Assembly: GCF_918697865.1 (NCBI RefSeq)
Contig: NZ_CAKKMV010000017.1
Coordinates: 1-64,000, forward strand
DNA length: 64,000 nucleotides
Reading direction: 5' to 3'
Source of the DNA: Massilia sp. Bi118
GTDB taxonomy: Bacteria; Pseudomonadota; Gammaproteobacteria; Burkholderiales; Burkholderiaceae_D
The notes beneath the pieces are model-generated. The model was given only the letters and a program-made list of their open reading frames with translations. It did not search any database and was not told where the DNA came from. This document shows positions 16,797-25,374 of the stretch, piece by piece (within the stretch, counting starts at the first letter, position 1; each line of letters opens with the position of its first letter). The position numbers were made by a program, and so were the translations under genes.

Positions 16797-17474
16797 TCAG
16801 AAAGTCAGGGTCTTGACGCCTTCCGCCATGCCCAGCAGGCAGACGTTGGCGCCGCGCTGGGCGAACAGGCCGACGGCGATTACGCCGACGATCTGGTTGA
16901 TTTCCGTTTCCAGCGCCACCGGATCGGTAATCGACAGGCCGGCCACGTCGATGATGTGGCCGCCGTTATCCGTCACGAAGGCTTCATCGCTGCCCGGCTT
17001 GGTGCGCAGGCGCGGCTGGCCGCCGAGGGCCGCCAGCTTGCGCGTCACGGCCGCACGGGCCATCGGCACGACTTCGACCGGCAGCGGGAATTTACCCAGG
17101 GTCTGCACCAGCTTGGAGCCGTCGGCGATGCACACGAAGCTCTTCGACACCGACGCGACGATCTTCTCGCGGGTGAGCGCAGCGCCGCCGCCCTTGATCA
17201 TGGCGCCGGAAGCGTCGATCTCGTCGGCGCCGTCGACATAGACGGAAATCGACTCGACGTCGTTCAGGTCACGCACTTCGATGCCGTGGCTGCGCAGGCG
17301 CGCCGCGGTCGCTTCCGAGGACGCGACCGCGCCCTTGATGCGGTCCTTGATCTTGGCGAGCTCGTCGATGAAGAAGTTGGCGGTCGAGCCGGTGCCGACG
17401 CCGATGATTTCGCCGTCGACCACATAGTCAATGGCGGCGCGGGCCACGGCCTGCTTGAGTTCGTCCTGAGTCAT
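16797..17474 (-). CDS. rpiA: ribose-5-phosphate isomerase A
   Basis: A 225-residue RpiA that interconverts ribose-5-phosphate and ribulose-5-phosphate. Family motifs are present: GVGTGSTANFFIDEL, ASSEATAARLRSHGI, DGADEIDASGAMIKGGGAALTREKI with the catalytic Glu and Lys, and the C-terminal GLFAQRGANVCLLG. Length matches the family. It complements tal and zwf in this window in the pentose phosphate pathway. Confidence 0.97.
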   Translation of the reverse strand: MTQDELKQAVARAAIDYVVDGEIIGVGTGSTANFFIDELAKIKDRIKGAVASSEATAARLRSHGIEVRDLNDVESISVYVDGADEIDASGAMIKGGGAALTREKIVASVSKSFVCIADGSKLVQTLGKFPLPVEVVPMARAAVTRKLAALGGQPRLRTKPGSDEAFVTDNGGHIIDVAGLSITDPVALETEINQIVGVIAVGLFAQRGANVCLLGMAEGVKTLTF

Positions 17475-17534
17475 GATGATGATGTTGGAAGGTGAAAAAT
17501 GCCGCCATTTTAACGGATGCGCGTGCGCAGTCCG

Positions 17535-18257
17535 TCAAATCAAGCGCAGCATCGCCGCCTTCAGTACACCCGCGGTCTTGTTGGCCGCACCCAGCTTGCG
17601 CAGCGCGTTATCGATGTGGAAGATCACGGTGCGCTCCGAAATCGACAGAATCTCCGCCGATTCCGAGGCCGTCTTGCCGTCCGCGGCCCAGCGCAGCACC
17701 TCGATTTCGCGCTCCGTCAGCTTGATCGTACCGACGCCATCCGGCTTTGCAGCCAGGATATTGGCCAGCGCCGCATGCGCCGCCTGGGCCAGCCAGTGCA
17801 TCTTCTGGGTATTTTTCTGGAATTCGCTACGGCCGATGACTTCGCCGGAGCGGGCAAAGGTCAGCAGGCTGGCGACGCCCTTCAGGTCGTGCGTCGGCTG
17901 GGCCCAGCCGATCTGCAGGCCGTGGGCGCGCGCGTCCTCCCACAACGGGCGGCTGGACGCGAACAGGGCTTCCGACCACAGCATGGGCCGGGCCGAGGTC
18001 ATGCCATGGGCGACGGTGGGATCGGTGCGCAGATACTGCTCGGACTGGTAGCGCTGCTGCCAGGCTTGCGGGTAATTGTTGAACATGACCGTGCGCGGAT
18101 TCGAGAACGGCAGCGGCAAACGCATGCCGAGCGCACAGTAGTCGAAGCCGAGCTCGTTAGCGGCCTGCGCCAGAAGTTCCAGCAACGCTGCCTCGGTCTT
18201 CGCTTCCGCAAAGCCATGCAGCCACTCTTGATGTCCGTCTACGTCAAACTGCTGCAA
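17535..18257 (-). CDS. LuxR-family regulator with autoinducer-binding domain (LuxR solo)
   Basis: A 240-residue protein: an autoinducer-binding domain at about 15-160 (FDYCALGMRLPLP, WQQRYQSEQYLRTDP) and a LuxR HTH at 175-235 (LTEREIEVLRWAADGKTASE, ERTVIFHIDNALRKL). No luxI synthase is in the window, so it is a solo that may sense exogenous or non-AHL signals. I chose the TTG at 18257 because GGAGG (minus strand, 18270-18266) lies 8 nt upstream; an ATG at 18317 would add 20 residues without a good ribosome site. Its target genes are unknown. Confidence 0.85.
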   Translation of the reverse strand: MQQFDVDGHQEWLHGFAEAKTEAALLELLAQAANELGFDYCALGMRLPLPFSNPRTVMFNNYPQAWQQRYQSEQYLRTDPTVAHGMTSARPMLWSEALFASSRPLWEDARAHGLQIGWAQPTHDLKGVASLLTFARSGEVIGRSEFQKNTQKMHWLAQAAHAALANILAAKPDGVGTIKLTEREIEVLRWAADGKTASESAEILSISERTVIFHIDNALRKLGAANKTAGVLKAAMLRLI

Positions 18258-18408
18258 AGCCCTACCCTCCAGCGATCGCGCCTGAAAGAACTTACAGTGC
18301 CCCAGCGGACAGAACACTGCTAGACTGGCGTGCCATTAATAGTTGACAACAATAACACAAGAGCCTGCTCACCCTGCCAGCATTTTTCACCATCCTGAGG
18401 AGACAAAA

Positions 18409-18888
18409 ATGACCAGCAAAAACACGATCTGCCTGTGGTTCAACGGCGATGCACTCGACGCCGCAAAGTTCTACGCGGAGACCTTCCCCGACAGCGAAGT
18501 CAGGGCCGTCCACCGCGCACCGGGCGACTACCCGGCCGGCAAGGAAGGCGACGTGCTGACCGTCGATTTCACGGTGGCAGGCATCCCATGCATCGGCCTG
18601 AACGGCGGTCCCGGCCCCAGCCACAGCATCGCCTTCTCTTTCCAGATCGCGACCGAGGACCAGGAAGAAACCGACCGCCTGTGGAATGCCATCTTCGGCA
18701 ACGGCGGCCAGGAAAATGCCTGCGGCTGGTGCCAGGACAAATGGGGCCTGTCGTGGCAGATCACGCCGCGCGTGCTGTCCGAAGCCGTTGCGGGATCCGA
18801 TCCGGCGGCTGCCAAGCGCGCGTTCACGGCAATGATGGACATGCGTAAAATCGATGTCGCCAAAATCGAAGCGGCTGTGCGCGGCTGA
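18409..18888 (+). CDS. PhnB-like VOC family protein
   Basis: A 159-residue PhnB/3-demethylubiquinone-methyltransferase-like VOC protein, with paired beta-alpha-beta-beta-beta units: NTICLWFNGDALDAAKFYAE, then GLNGGPGPSHSIAFSFQIA and CGWCQDKWGLSWQITPRVL. Members are often annotated as methyltransferases without evidence; the true activity is unknown. The ATG at 18409 follows GAGGAG. First of a three-gene run (PhnB-like, GFA, VOC). Confidence 0.85.
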   Translation: MTSKNTICLWFNGDALDAAKFYAETFPDSEVRAVHRAPGDYPAGKEGDVLTVDFTVAGIPCIGLNGGPGPSHSIAFSFQIATEDQEETDRLWNAIFGNGGQENACGWCQDKWGLSWQITPRVLSEAVAGSDPAAAKRAFTAMMDMRKIDVAKIEAAVRG

Positions 18889-18909
18889 GATCCCATGGAG
18901 GGACCGGGC

Positions 18910-19308
18910 ATGGACCAACATACCGGCGGCTGCCTGTGCGGCGACCTGCGCGTCACGGCCACCGGCCGCCCCTACCGCGTCGGCCTCTGTCACTGCATGG
19001 ATTGCCGCAAGCACCACGGCGCCTTGTTCCATGCCTCGGCGATCTATCCCGAAGACGCGGTGAAAGTCGAAGGCGAGGCCCATCACTACGGCACGCGCTA
19101 TTTCTGCCCGCGCTGCGGCTCCTCGGTCTTCTCGAAAAGCGGCGATGAAGTCGAGATCAGCCTGGGCGCGCTGGACAGCCCTGACCAGTTCAGGCCGAGC
19201 TATGAACTGTGGACCGTACGCCGCGAATCCTGGCTGCCGCCCTTCCCGCTCAGCAGGCACTACGAGGGCGACCGCCCGGCCACCGGACGCACGGAGGGAC
19301 CTCCATGA
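18910..19308 (+). CDS. GFA family zinc protein (glutathione-dependent formaldehyde-activating-like)
   Basis: A 132-residue GFA/CENP-V-type protein. Zinc-binding Cys are seen in TGGCLCGDLRV, LCHCMDCRKHHG and FCPRCGSSVF, the arrangement that holds two zinc ions. Members bind glutathione adducts or act in small-thiol chemistry; the substrate is unknown. ATG 18910 follows GGAGGGA and is preferred over ATG 18895. The stop overlaps the next start as ATGA (19305-19308). Confidence 0.88.
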   Translation: MDQHTGGCLCGDLRVTATGRPYRVGLCHCMDCRKHHGALFHASAIYPEDAVKVEGEAHHYGTRYFCPRCGSSVFSKSGDEVEISLGALDSPDQFRPSYELWTVRRESWLPPFPLSRHYEGDRPATGRTEGPP

Positions 19309-19691
19309 ACGACATCGCCGTCGCGAGACTGCTGCCGAACATCTGCACGGACAAAATGGAAGAGACGCGGGATTTTTACGCGCGCCTGCTCGGTTTTGTC
19401 GTCGGTTTCGAGCATCCGGGCTGGTACATCCAGATGGCGTCGCCGGCCAACCCGCAACTGCAAATCGGCATCGTGCGCCGCGGCCATGAATTCACACCGG
19501 CGGCATTTCAGCAGGCGGCGCAAGGCGTCATCATTTCCGTGCAGGTCGGCGATATCGATGCCACCTACGCAAGCGTGCTCGAGCGCGGCTTTCGGATCGC
19601 GCACGCACTGCGCGATGAAAGTTTCGGCATGCGGCGCTTCATGGTTGCCGACCCGAACGGGCTGCTCGTCAACCTGTTCGCGTTTCGGTAG
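19305..19691 (+). CDS. VOC / glyoxalase superfamily protein
   Basis: A 128-residue VOC protein with the two-module fold: LLPNICTDKMEETRDFYARL, then VSVQV-type strand IISVQVGDIDATYASVLERG and the final FMVADPNGLLVNLFAF, typical of glyoxalase/bleomycin-resistance proteins. It is translationally coupled (ATGA) to the GFA gene with its own GGAGGGA site. Substrate not predictable. Confidence 0.85.
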   Translation: MNDIAVARLLPNICTDKMEETRDFYARLLGFVVGFEHPGWYIQMASPANPQLQIGIVRRGHEFTPAAFQQAAQGVIISVQVGDIDATYASVLERGFRIAHALRDESFGMRRFMVADPNGLLVNLFAFR

Positions 19692-19712
19692 GGGCGGAAT
19701 CCAACAACATTC

Positions 19713-20207
19713 TTATTCGCCCGGCGGCAGGCAGCCGAACAAGCGCTTGCCCGGCCGTTCCCCATCCCAGATCTGGTGCACGACGGCGCTGCCGTCGCGC
19801 TGCTTCGCCAGGCAGAAGCGCGCCTCGTAGGCCTGTGCCGTGCCGCGCGTCTTGCCGGGGCGGGCGTCGATGCGCAGGTAGTAGATCCTGCCGGCTTCCA
19901 GCGCCGCCGCCTGCGTGCGCGGCAAGGATGCGACCTGGCCGCCGTAGGGCACGCACATCGAAAAGCTGAGGGGAAAGGTGCGTTCGGGCGGCATGGTCAT
20001 TTTCCACAGCAGGTGCTGGCCGTCCGAGACGGTGACGGAGTGGAAATCGGGCGTGCCTTCGCGCTCTTCGCGCGGGCTGATCGTGAAGCAGGGACCGCCG
20101 CGCGGGCCTTCGCGGACTTCGGCGGCGCCGATGCGGGCGATGGCTTTCGCTGCCGGCAGGGTGAACACCAGCACGCACAGGGTGGCGGCAAGGAATGGGA
20201 ATCGCAT
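19713..20207 (-). CDS. secreted hypothetical protein
   Basis: A 164-residue protein with a clear signal peptide (FPFLAATLCVLVFTLPAAKA) and no domain I recognise. The mature part has several strand-like segments (HSVTVSDGQHLLWKMTM, FPLSFSMCVPYGG) and three Cys. It stands alone between convergent and divergent neighbours. Probably periplasmic; function unknown. Confidence 0.72.
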   Translation of the reverse strand: MRFPFLAATLCVLVFTLPAAKAIARIGAAEVREGPRGGPCFTISPREEREGTPDFHSVTVSDGQHLLWKMTMPPERTFPLSFSMCVPYGGQVASLPRTQAAALEAGRIYYLRIDARPGKTRGTAQAYEARFCLAKQRDGSAVVHQIWDGERPGKRLFGCLPPGE

Positions 20208-20305
20208 GATGGACTCATGGGGACGGGCGTACGCACATGAGCCTACGTTGGCGGGCTGGGCTGGGGGTTGATTCGGCGCAAGCTGGGAGATGCTTTGGCT
20301 AGAGG

Positions 20306-20872
20306 CTACTCGTCGAACTTGGATTCCCGCCTTCGCGGGAACGACGTGCCCAAGGTGCGAGCCCCTCCCCGCGGCAGGTTGCTCTGGTCCGTCGGATCCG
20401 CCAGAAACCCCGCCAGCACCCGCTCATACAATCCCAGCTGATGCGCATGCCTGCGCTGGCGCACCACGCGCGGGTGCTGCATGAATTTCAGTGCGAAGTA
20501 ATCGGCCAGCAGGTCGCCCTGGGCTTCCATGTTGTAGTCGGCAAGGGTTGCGTCTTCGCGCAGCTCGTAGTGGTAGGACAGGCCGAGCCGGATCGCGCCG
20601 CGCAGGCGCACCGGGTAGCCCAGCTGGTGCTGCCACACGTGCACCATCTCGTGCATGAACCAGTGGATGACGGTGGGATTGCCCTCGCTGTAGTCGGGCA
20701 GGAAACAGGAGTGGTGGAAGTAGATGCTGCCGTTGGGCGTCATTGCGCAGTTCTTCGGCTGCAGCAGCGACAGGTAGCGGCGGTTGTGGACCCGCACGCG
20801 CGTGTAATCGATGGCGCCGCCGAAGAGCAGCGACGCCATCCTGATTTCGCCCGCGGTCAGGCCGCGTGCCAT
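20306..20872 (-). CDS. HExxH metalloprotease-like protein (often labelled vgr-related)
   Basis: A 188-residue protein with a zinc-protease motif HEMVHVWQ at residues 74-81 (HExxH plus WQH), preceded by SIYFHHSCFLPDYSE. Similar proteins are often annotated as Vgr- or Rhs-related because they occur near T6SS genes; here there is no T6SS neighbour. The last 13 residues (GTSFPRRRESKFD) are encoded by an intergenic palindromic repeat (20311-20346) that has captured the stop codon. It begins 20 nt after the eda stop and may be read with edd-eda. Proteolytic activity is inferred only from the motif. Confidence 0.75.
   Translation of the reverse strand: MARGLTAGEIRMASLLFGGAIDYTRVRVHNRRYLSLLQPKNCAMTPNGSIYFHHSCFLPDYSEGNPTVIHWFMHEMVHVWQHQLGYPVRLRGAIRLGLSYHYELREDATLADYNMEAQGDLLADYFALKFMQHPRVVRQRRHAHQLGLYERVLAGFLADPTDQSNLPRGGARTLGTSFPRRRESKFDE
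20311..20346. repeat. REP-like palindrome, family 1 (half unit)
   Basis: One arm of the repeat that appears as full inverted pairs at 35109-35196 and 60930-61017. Core GGATTCCCGCCTTCGCGGGA. It forms the 3' end of the HExxH protein gene, in the frame giving the FPRRRES peptide. Confidence 0.8.
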
Positions 20873-20892
20873 GCCGAATTAGAGCTCGACCT

Positions 20893-21528
20893 TTAAGCGG
20901 CGCGCAGCGAAGAAGCCGATTTGGCCAGCTCGGTGATCAGATCCCAGTCGCCGGCCTTCATCGCGTCCGCCGGGGTCAGCCAGGAACCGCCCACGCAAGC
21001 CACGTTCTTCAGCGCCAGGAATTGCGGCGCGGTCTCGATCGAGATGCCGCCGGTCGGGCAGAAGGTCACGTCCGGCAGCGGGCCGCCGATCGCCTTCAGC
21101 ATGCCGACGCCGCCCGCCGGCACGGCCGGGAACAGCTTCAGCTGCTTGAAGCCGGCTTCGCGCGCCACCATCACTTCGGATGGGGTCATGCAGCCCGGCA
21201 GCAGCGGCAGGCCGCTCTTTTTCGCGGCTTCGATCAGGGCCGGGGTCAGGCCCGGGGAGACGCCGAACACCGCGCCGGCATCGCGCGAGGCGGCGAATTC
21301 TTCCGGCTGGGTCAGGGTGCCGACGCCGACGATGGCGCCTTCGACCTGGGCCATCGCGCGGATCGCCTCCAGGCCGTGCTTCGTGCGCAGAGTGACCTCG
21401 AGCACGCGGATGCCGCCGGCGACCAGCGCCTTGGCAAGGGGGACGGCGTGGTCCGGATCGTCGATCGCGATGACCGGGATCACGACGGCCGATTTCATGA
21501 TGTCGAGCAGGCTCATATCAGTACTCAT
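20893..21528 (-). CDS. eda: 2-dehydro-3-deoxy-phosphogluconate (KDPG) aldolase
   Basis: A 211-residue class I aldolase that cleaves KDPG to pyruvate and glyceraldehyde-3-phosphate, the last step of the Entner-Doudoroff pathway. Motifs: VIPVIAIDDPDHAVPLAKAL, ILEVTLRT-type catalytic Glu (VLEVTLRT), GVGTLTQPEE, and the Schiff-base Lys in FKQLKLFPA. It starts 16 nt after the edd stop, so the two form an operon controlled from the HexR site upstream of edd. Confidence 0.97.
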   Translation of the reverse strand: MSTDMSLLDIMKSAVVIPVIAIDDPDHAVPLAKALVAGGIRVLEVTLRTKHGLEAIRAMAQVEGAIVGVGTLTQPEEFAASRDAGAVFGVSPGLTPALIEAAKKSGLPLLPGCMTPSEVMVAREAGFKQLKLFPAVPAGGVGMLKAIGGPLPDVTFCPTGGISIETAPQFLALKNVACVGGSWLTPADAMKAGDWDLITELAKSASSLRAA

Positions 21529-21544
21529 CGTTTGCTCTCTCAGC

Positions 21545-23458
21545 TTATTTGGATTTACGGAACAGGAAGTCTTCGTCGGAACCCGGCATGATTTCACCCG
21601 TGTCGGTGCCTTCGTGCAGGGGGACAGTGGTCTCGATCGGCGACGGCAGCGGGAAGTGGGCGGCGCCCTCCTCGGCTGCGGTAACGGATTTGCGGAAACC
21701 ATCGAACAGCTCGCGGCCCATGCCGATGTGGCTCCGGCTCAGGTCGGCGGTCGCCATCTTGCGCGAGGCCCAGACGTCGGCCGGCACCAGCGCTTCCAGC
21801 GCACCGGCGGTCGCATCGACGCGGATGATATCACCATCGCGCACCAGGCCCAGGGGGCCACCGGCCAGGATTTCCGGCGACACGTGGATCGCCGCCGGCA
21901 CCTTGCCGGACGCGCCCGACATGCGGCCATCGGTGACCATCGCCACGTGGTAGCCGGCGTCCTGCAGGTTGGCCAGCGCCGGGGTCAGTGCGTGCAGTTC
22001 CGGCATGCCGTTGGCGCGCGGGCCCTGGAAGCGGATCACGGCGACGAAGTCGGTGTTCAGCTGACCGGCTTTGTACGCATGCATGAAGTCTTCCTGCGAA
22101 TCGAAGGTCTTGGCAGGCGCTTCGACGATGTGGTGTTCCTTCTTGACCGCCGAGATCTTCATCACGGCGCGGCCCAGGTTGCCCTGCACCAGGATCAGGC
22201 CGCCGTTGTCGCTGAACGGGTTGGTGTGCTTGCGCAGCACGTTCTCGTCGCCGCTCTGTTCCGGCAGGTCCTTCCACACGACCTTGTCGCCGTCCAGGAA
22301 AGGCTCCTTGCAGTGGGCGCGCAGGCCGCGGCCGAGGATGGTGTTGACGTCCTCGTGGGCCAGGCCGGCGTCCAGCAGTTCGCGGATCACGAAGGTCGGA
22401 CCGCCGGCTGCCTGGAAGTGGTTCACGTCGGCGTCGCCATTCGGGTAGACGCGGGCCAGCAGCGGCACCACTTTCGACAGCTCGTCGAAGTCGTTCCAGT
22501 CGACCACGATGCCGGCTGCGCGCGCGATCGCGATCAGGTGCATGGTGTGGTTGGTCGAGCCGCCGGTGGCGTGCAGCGCGGCGATGGCGTTGACGATGCT
22601 CTTCTCGTCGACGATATGGCCGATCGGCATGTACTCGCCGCCCTGCTGCGAGATCCTGACGGCCTGCTGGGAAGCGGCCTTCGTCAGTGCGTCGCGCAGC
22701 GGCGTGCCCGGGGTGATGAAGGCGGCGCCCGGCAGGTGCAGGCCCATCATCTCCATCAGCATCTGGTTGCTGTTGGCGGTGCCGTAGAAGGTGCAGGTGC
22801 CGGCGCCGTGGTAGGCCTGGGCCTCGCCCTCGAGCAGCTCTTCACGCGTGGCCAGGCCTTTCGCGTAGCGCTGGCGCACCGCGGCCTTTTCCTTGTTGGA
22901 GATACCGGTGGTCATCGGGCCACCCGGCACGAAGATGCCCGGGATGTGGCCGAAGTGCAGCGCGCCGATCAGCAGGCCCGGCACGATCTTGTCGCAGATG
23001 CCGAGATAGAGCGAGGCGTCGAACATGTTGTGCGACAGCGCGATGGCGGTCGACATGGCGATGGTGTCGCGCGAGAACAGCGACAGTTCCATGCCCGGCT
23101 GGCCTTGCGTGACGCCGTCGCACATGGCGGGCACGCCGCCGGCGAACTGGGCCACGGCGCCGACTTCGCGCACGGCGTCCTTGATCACCTTGGGGAAATA
23201 CTCGAACGGCTGATGCGCCGACAGCATGTCGTTGTACGAGGAGACGATGGCGACCGAGGGCTGCTTCTGTTCGCGCAGCTTGAGCTTGTCGTTGGCCGGG
23301 AACGCGGCGAAGCCGTGGGCCAGGTTGGTGCAGGCCAGCGTGCCGCGCTGTACGCCTTTCACACGCGCTGCATCAAGGTGCGCCAGATAAGCCTGGCGCG
23401 AGGGCCGGCTGCGCTGGATGATGCGTTGGGTCACCTTCTCTACTACGGGATGCACCAT
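21545..23458 (-). CDS. edd: phosphogluconate dehydratase
   Basis: A 637-residue dehydratase of the IlvD/Edd family converting 6-phosphogluconate to KDPG with an Fe-S cluster. Visible motifs: MLSAHQPFEYFP, the cluster-binding GVPAMCDGVTQGQPG and YLGICDKIVPGL, FYGTANSNQM and VTDGRMSGASGKVPAAIHV. Length is that of Edd rather than IlvD. A HexR-like operator lies 26 nt upstream of the ATG. Heads the edd-eda operon. Confidence 0.97.
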   Translation of the reverse strand: MVHPVVEKVTQRIIQRSRPSRQAYLAHLDAARVKGVQRGTLACTNLAHGFAAFPANDKLKLREQKQPSVAIVSSYNDMLSAHQPFEYFPKVIKDAVREVGAVAQFAGGVPAMCDGVTQGQPGMELSLFSRDTIAMSTAIALSHNMFDASLYLGICDKIVPGLLIGALHFGHIPGIFVPGGPMTTGISNKEKAAVRQRYAKGLATREELLEGEAQAYHGAGTCTFYGTANSNQMLMEMMGLHLPGAAFITPGTPLRDALTKAASQQAVRISQQGGEYMPIGHIVDEKSIVNAIAALHATGGSTNHTMHLIAIARAAGIVVDWNDFDELSKVVPLLARVYPNGDADVNHFQAAGGPTFVIRELLDAGLAHEDVNTILGRGLRAHCKEPFLDGDKVVWKDLPEQSGDENVLRKHTNPFSDNGGLILVQGNLGRAVMKISAVKKEHHIVEAPAKTFDSQEDFMHAYKAGQLNTDFVAVIRFQGPRANGMPELHALTPALANLQDAGYHVAMVTDGRMSGASGKVPAAIHVSPEILAGGPLGLVRDGDIIRVDATAGALEALVPADVWASRKMATADLSRSHIGMGRELFDGFRKSVTAAEEGAAHFPLPSPIETTVPLHEGTDTGEIMPGSDEDFLFRKSK

Positions 23459-23483
23459 GATCGTTCCTTATGAATTGGATTTC

Positions 23484-23498
23484 TGAAATTTTACTACA
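23484..23498 (-). promoter_or_regulatory. HexR operator before edd
   Basis: On the minus strand the 15-mer reads TGTAGTAAAATTTCA, close to the two zwf sites (TGTAGTAAATTTACA and CGTAGTAAATTTACT). It lies 26 nt upstream of the edd ATG, a position fitting repression. hexR is encoded at 30045-30899. Confidence 0.75.
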
Positions 23499-23579
23499 AA
23501 ATGCGAAGGGGCGCATGCGGGCGCCCCGTTTTCGCATGATGCATCGGGATATTCGAATGTTGACCGCGGGAACTTGGTG

Positions 23580-23614
23580 CCCGCCCTACGTAGGGTGGGC
23601 GTCCCATGCCCACG
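23580..23614. repeat. intergenic palindrome, family 2 (single copy)
   Basis: A GC-rich palindromic unit with TAGGGTGGGCGTCCCATGCC at its core, between the HexR sites of edd and pgi. Related copies lie at 33981-34010 and as a perfect inverted pair at 57568-57623. Confidence 0.65.
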
Positions 23615-23632
23615 CAGCTGCGCAACACAATT

Positions 23633-23647
23633 TGTAGTGATTTTACG
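23633..23647 (+). promoter_or_regulatory. HexR operator before pgi
   Basis: TGTAGTGATTTTACG matches the HexR-like sites of zwf and edd at most positions and lies 67 nt upstream of the pgi start codon, close to a possible -10 (TATGAT near 23659). Weaker than the zwf sites. Confidence 0.6.
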
Positions 23648-23714
23648 CCCGCTTCCTGTATGATTCGATAACCTGCACAAAATGACATCATACCGTCCGT
23701 CGTCACCACTACCT

Positions 23715-25355
23715 ATGCGCCAACCTATCCTCACCAGCACCACCAGCTACCAGTCCCTCCGCAATCACGCTTCCCAGGCCAGAGAATGGCAGATGCGCGA
23801 GCTGTTCGCACAGGATCCGCAGCGCTTCGAGCGCCTGTCCACTGAAGCGGCCGGGCTGTTCCTAGACTATTCAAAAAACCGTCTGGACGGGCGCACGCTT
23901 GAACTGCTGGCCGAGCTGGCGCGCGAGCGCGGCGTGGAGCGCCTGCGCGATGCGATGTTTGCCGGCGAGAAGATCAACCTGACCGAAAACCGCGCCGTCC
24001 TGCACACCGCCCTGCGCGCCCCGCGGACCAGGGCCTTCGAGCTCGATGGCCAGAACATCACCGGCGACGTGCACGCCGTGCTGGACCGCATCAAGACCTT
24101 CAGCGACAGCGTGCGCAGCGGCGCCTGGCTCGGCCACACCGGCAAGCCGATCACCGACGTCGTCAACATCGGCATCGGCGGCTCCGACCTCGGCCCGAAG
24201 ATGGTCTGCCTGGCGCTGCGCCAGTTCGCCCATCCGCGCCTGGCCATGCATTTCGTCTCCAACGTCGACGGCCACGACATGGACGCCGCGCTGTCGCGCG
24301 TGAACCCGGAGACCACCCTCTTCATCATCGCCTCGAAGACCTTCACCACGGCCGAGACCATGATGAACGCGAACACCGCGCGCGCCTGGTTCCTGCAGCA
24401 GGCGCCGGAAGAGGCCCTGGCGAAGCACTTCGTCGCGGTCTCGACCAACGTCGAAGCCATCAAGACCTTCGGCATCGATCCGGCCAACATGTTCCCGTTC
24501 TGGGACTGGGTCGGCGGCCGCTATTCGGTGTGGTCGGCGATCGGCCTGCCGGTCGCGCTGTCCGTCGGCTTCGGCTACTTCAGCGACCTGCTGGCCGGCG
24601 CGCACGCGATGGACGAGCACTTCCGCACCGCCCCGATCGAGCAGAACCTGCCGATGATCCTGGGCCTGGTCGGCTTCTGGAACCGCGAGTTCCTGGATTG
24701 CGCCTCGGTCTCGATCGCACCCTACCACCAGGACCTGAACCGCTTCCCGGCCTACCTGCAGCAGCTCGACATGGAAAGCAACGGCAAGCGCGTCACGCGC
24801 GCCGGCGACACCATCACCGACTACGACACCGGCCCGGTGATCTGGGGCGACGTCGGCACCAACGGCCAGCACGCCTACTTCCAGCTGCTGCACCAGGGCA
24901 CCGACGTGACGCCGATCGACTTCATCGCCGCCCTGCGCCCGGCCCACGAGTTCCACAACCACCACGCGGCCCTGCTGGCCAACTGCTTCGCGCAATCGGA
25001 AGCCTTCATGAAGGGCAAGACCGCGGACGAAGTGCGCCAGGACCTGGCCGGCCAGCCGCTTGATGAGATCGAGCGCCTGGTGCCGCACAAGACCTTCCCC
25101 GGCAACCGCCCCAGCAACACGATCCTGATGGAATACCTGACCCCGGCCACGCTGGGCGCCCTGATCGCGCTGTACGAGCACAAGGTCTTCGTGCAGGGCG
25201 CGCTGTGGGACGTCAACAGCTACGACCAGTGGGGTGTCGAGCTGGGCAAGGTGCTGGCCAAGAAGATCGAGGCGGAGCTCAATGGCGAGGCACAACCGGC
25301 CCAGCACGACAGCTCGACCAATGGCCTGATCGCGCGCGCCAAGGCCGCCGTCTGA
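23715..25355 (+). CDS. pgi: glucose-6-phosphate isomerase
   Basis: A 546-residue Pgi interconverting glucose-6-phosphate and fructose-6-phosphate. Signatures: NIGIGGSDLGPKMV, ASKTFTTAETMMNA, FWDWVGGRYSVWSAIG, catalytic Glu/His region GQHAYFQLLHQGT and the C-terminal DVNSYDQWGVELGK. ATG 23715 gives the usual N-terminus; an upstream ATG at 23682 would add 11 unlikely residues. Under a HexR-like site and followed 19 nt downstream by a lactonase, it belongs to the Entner-Doudoroff cluster, where it recycles fructose-6-phosphate. Confidence 0.97.
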   Translation: MRQPILTSTTSYQSLRNHASQAREWQMRELFAQDPQRFERLSTEAAGLFLDYSKNRLDGRTLELLAELARERGVERLRDAMFAGEKINLTENRAVLHTALRAPRTRAFELDGQNITGDVHAVLDRIKTFSDSVRSGAWLGHTGKPITDVVNIGIGGSDLGPKMVCLALRQFAHPRLAMHFVSNVDGHDMDAALSRVNPETTLFIIASKTFTTAETMMNANTARAWFLQQAPEEALAKHFVAVSTNVEAIKTFGIDPANMFPFWDWVGGRYSVWSAIGLPVALSVGFGYFSDLLAGAHAMDEHFRTAPIEQNLPMILGLVGFWNREFLDCASVSIAPYHQDLNRFPAYLQQLDMESNGKRVTRAGDTITDYDTGPVIWGDVGTNGQHAYFQLLHQGTDVTPIDFIAALRPAHEFHNHHAALLANCFAQSEAFMKGKTADEVRQDLAGQPLDEIERLVPHKTFPGNRPSNTILMEYLTPATLGALIALYEHKVFVQGALWDVNSYDQWGVELGKVLAKKIEAELNGEAQPAQHDSSTNGLIARAKAAV

Positions 25356-25374
25356 ATCCCGGGGAGGATCGATA

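Noticed and set aside
18258..18317. N-terminal extension of the LuxR gene from an ATG at 18317
   Set aside because: The added 20 residues do not look like the family and the GGAGG site is positioned for TTG 18257.
20921..23473. Long plus-strand frame opposite eda and edd
   Set aside because: Antisense shadow with no domains; the Edd and Eda proteins on the minus strand are unmistakable.
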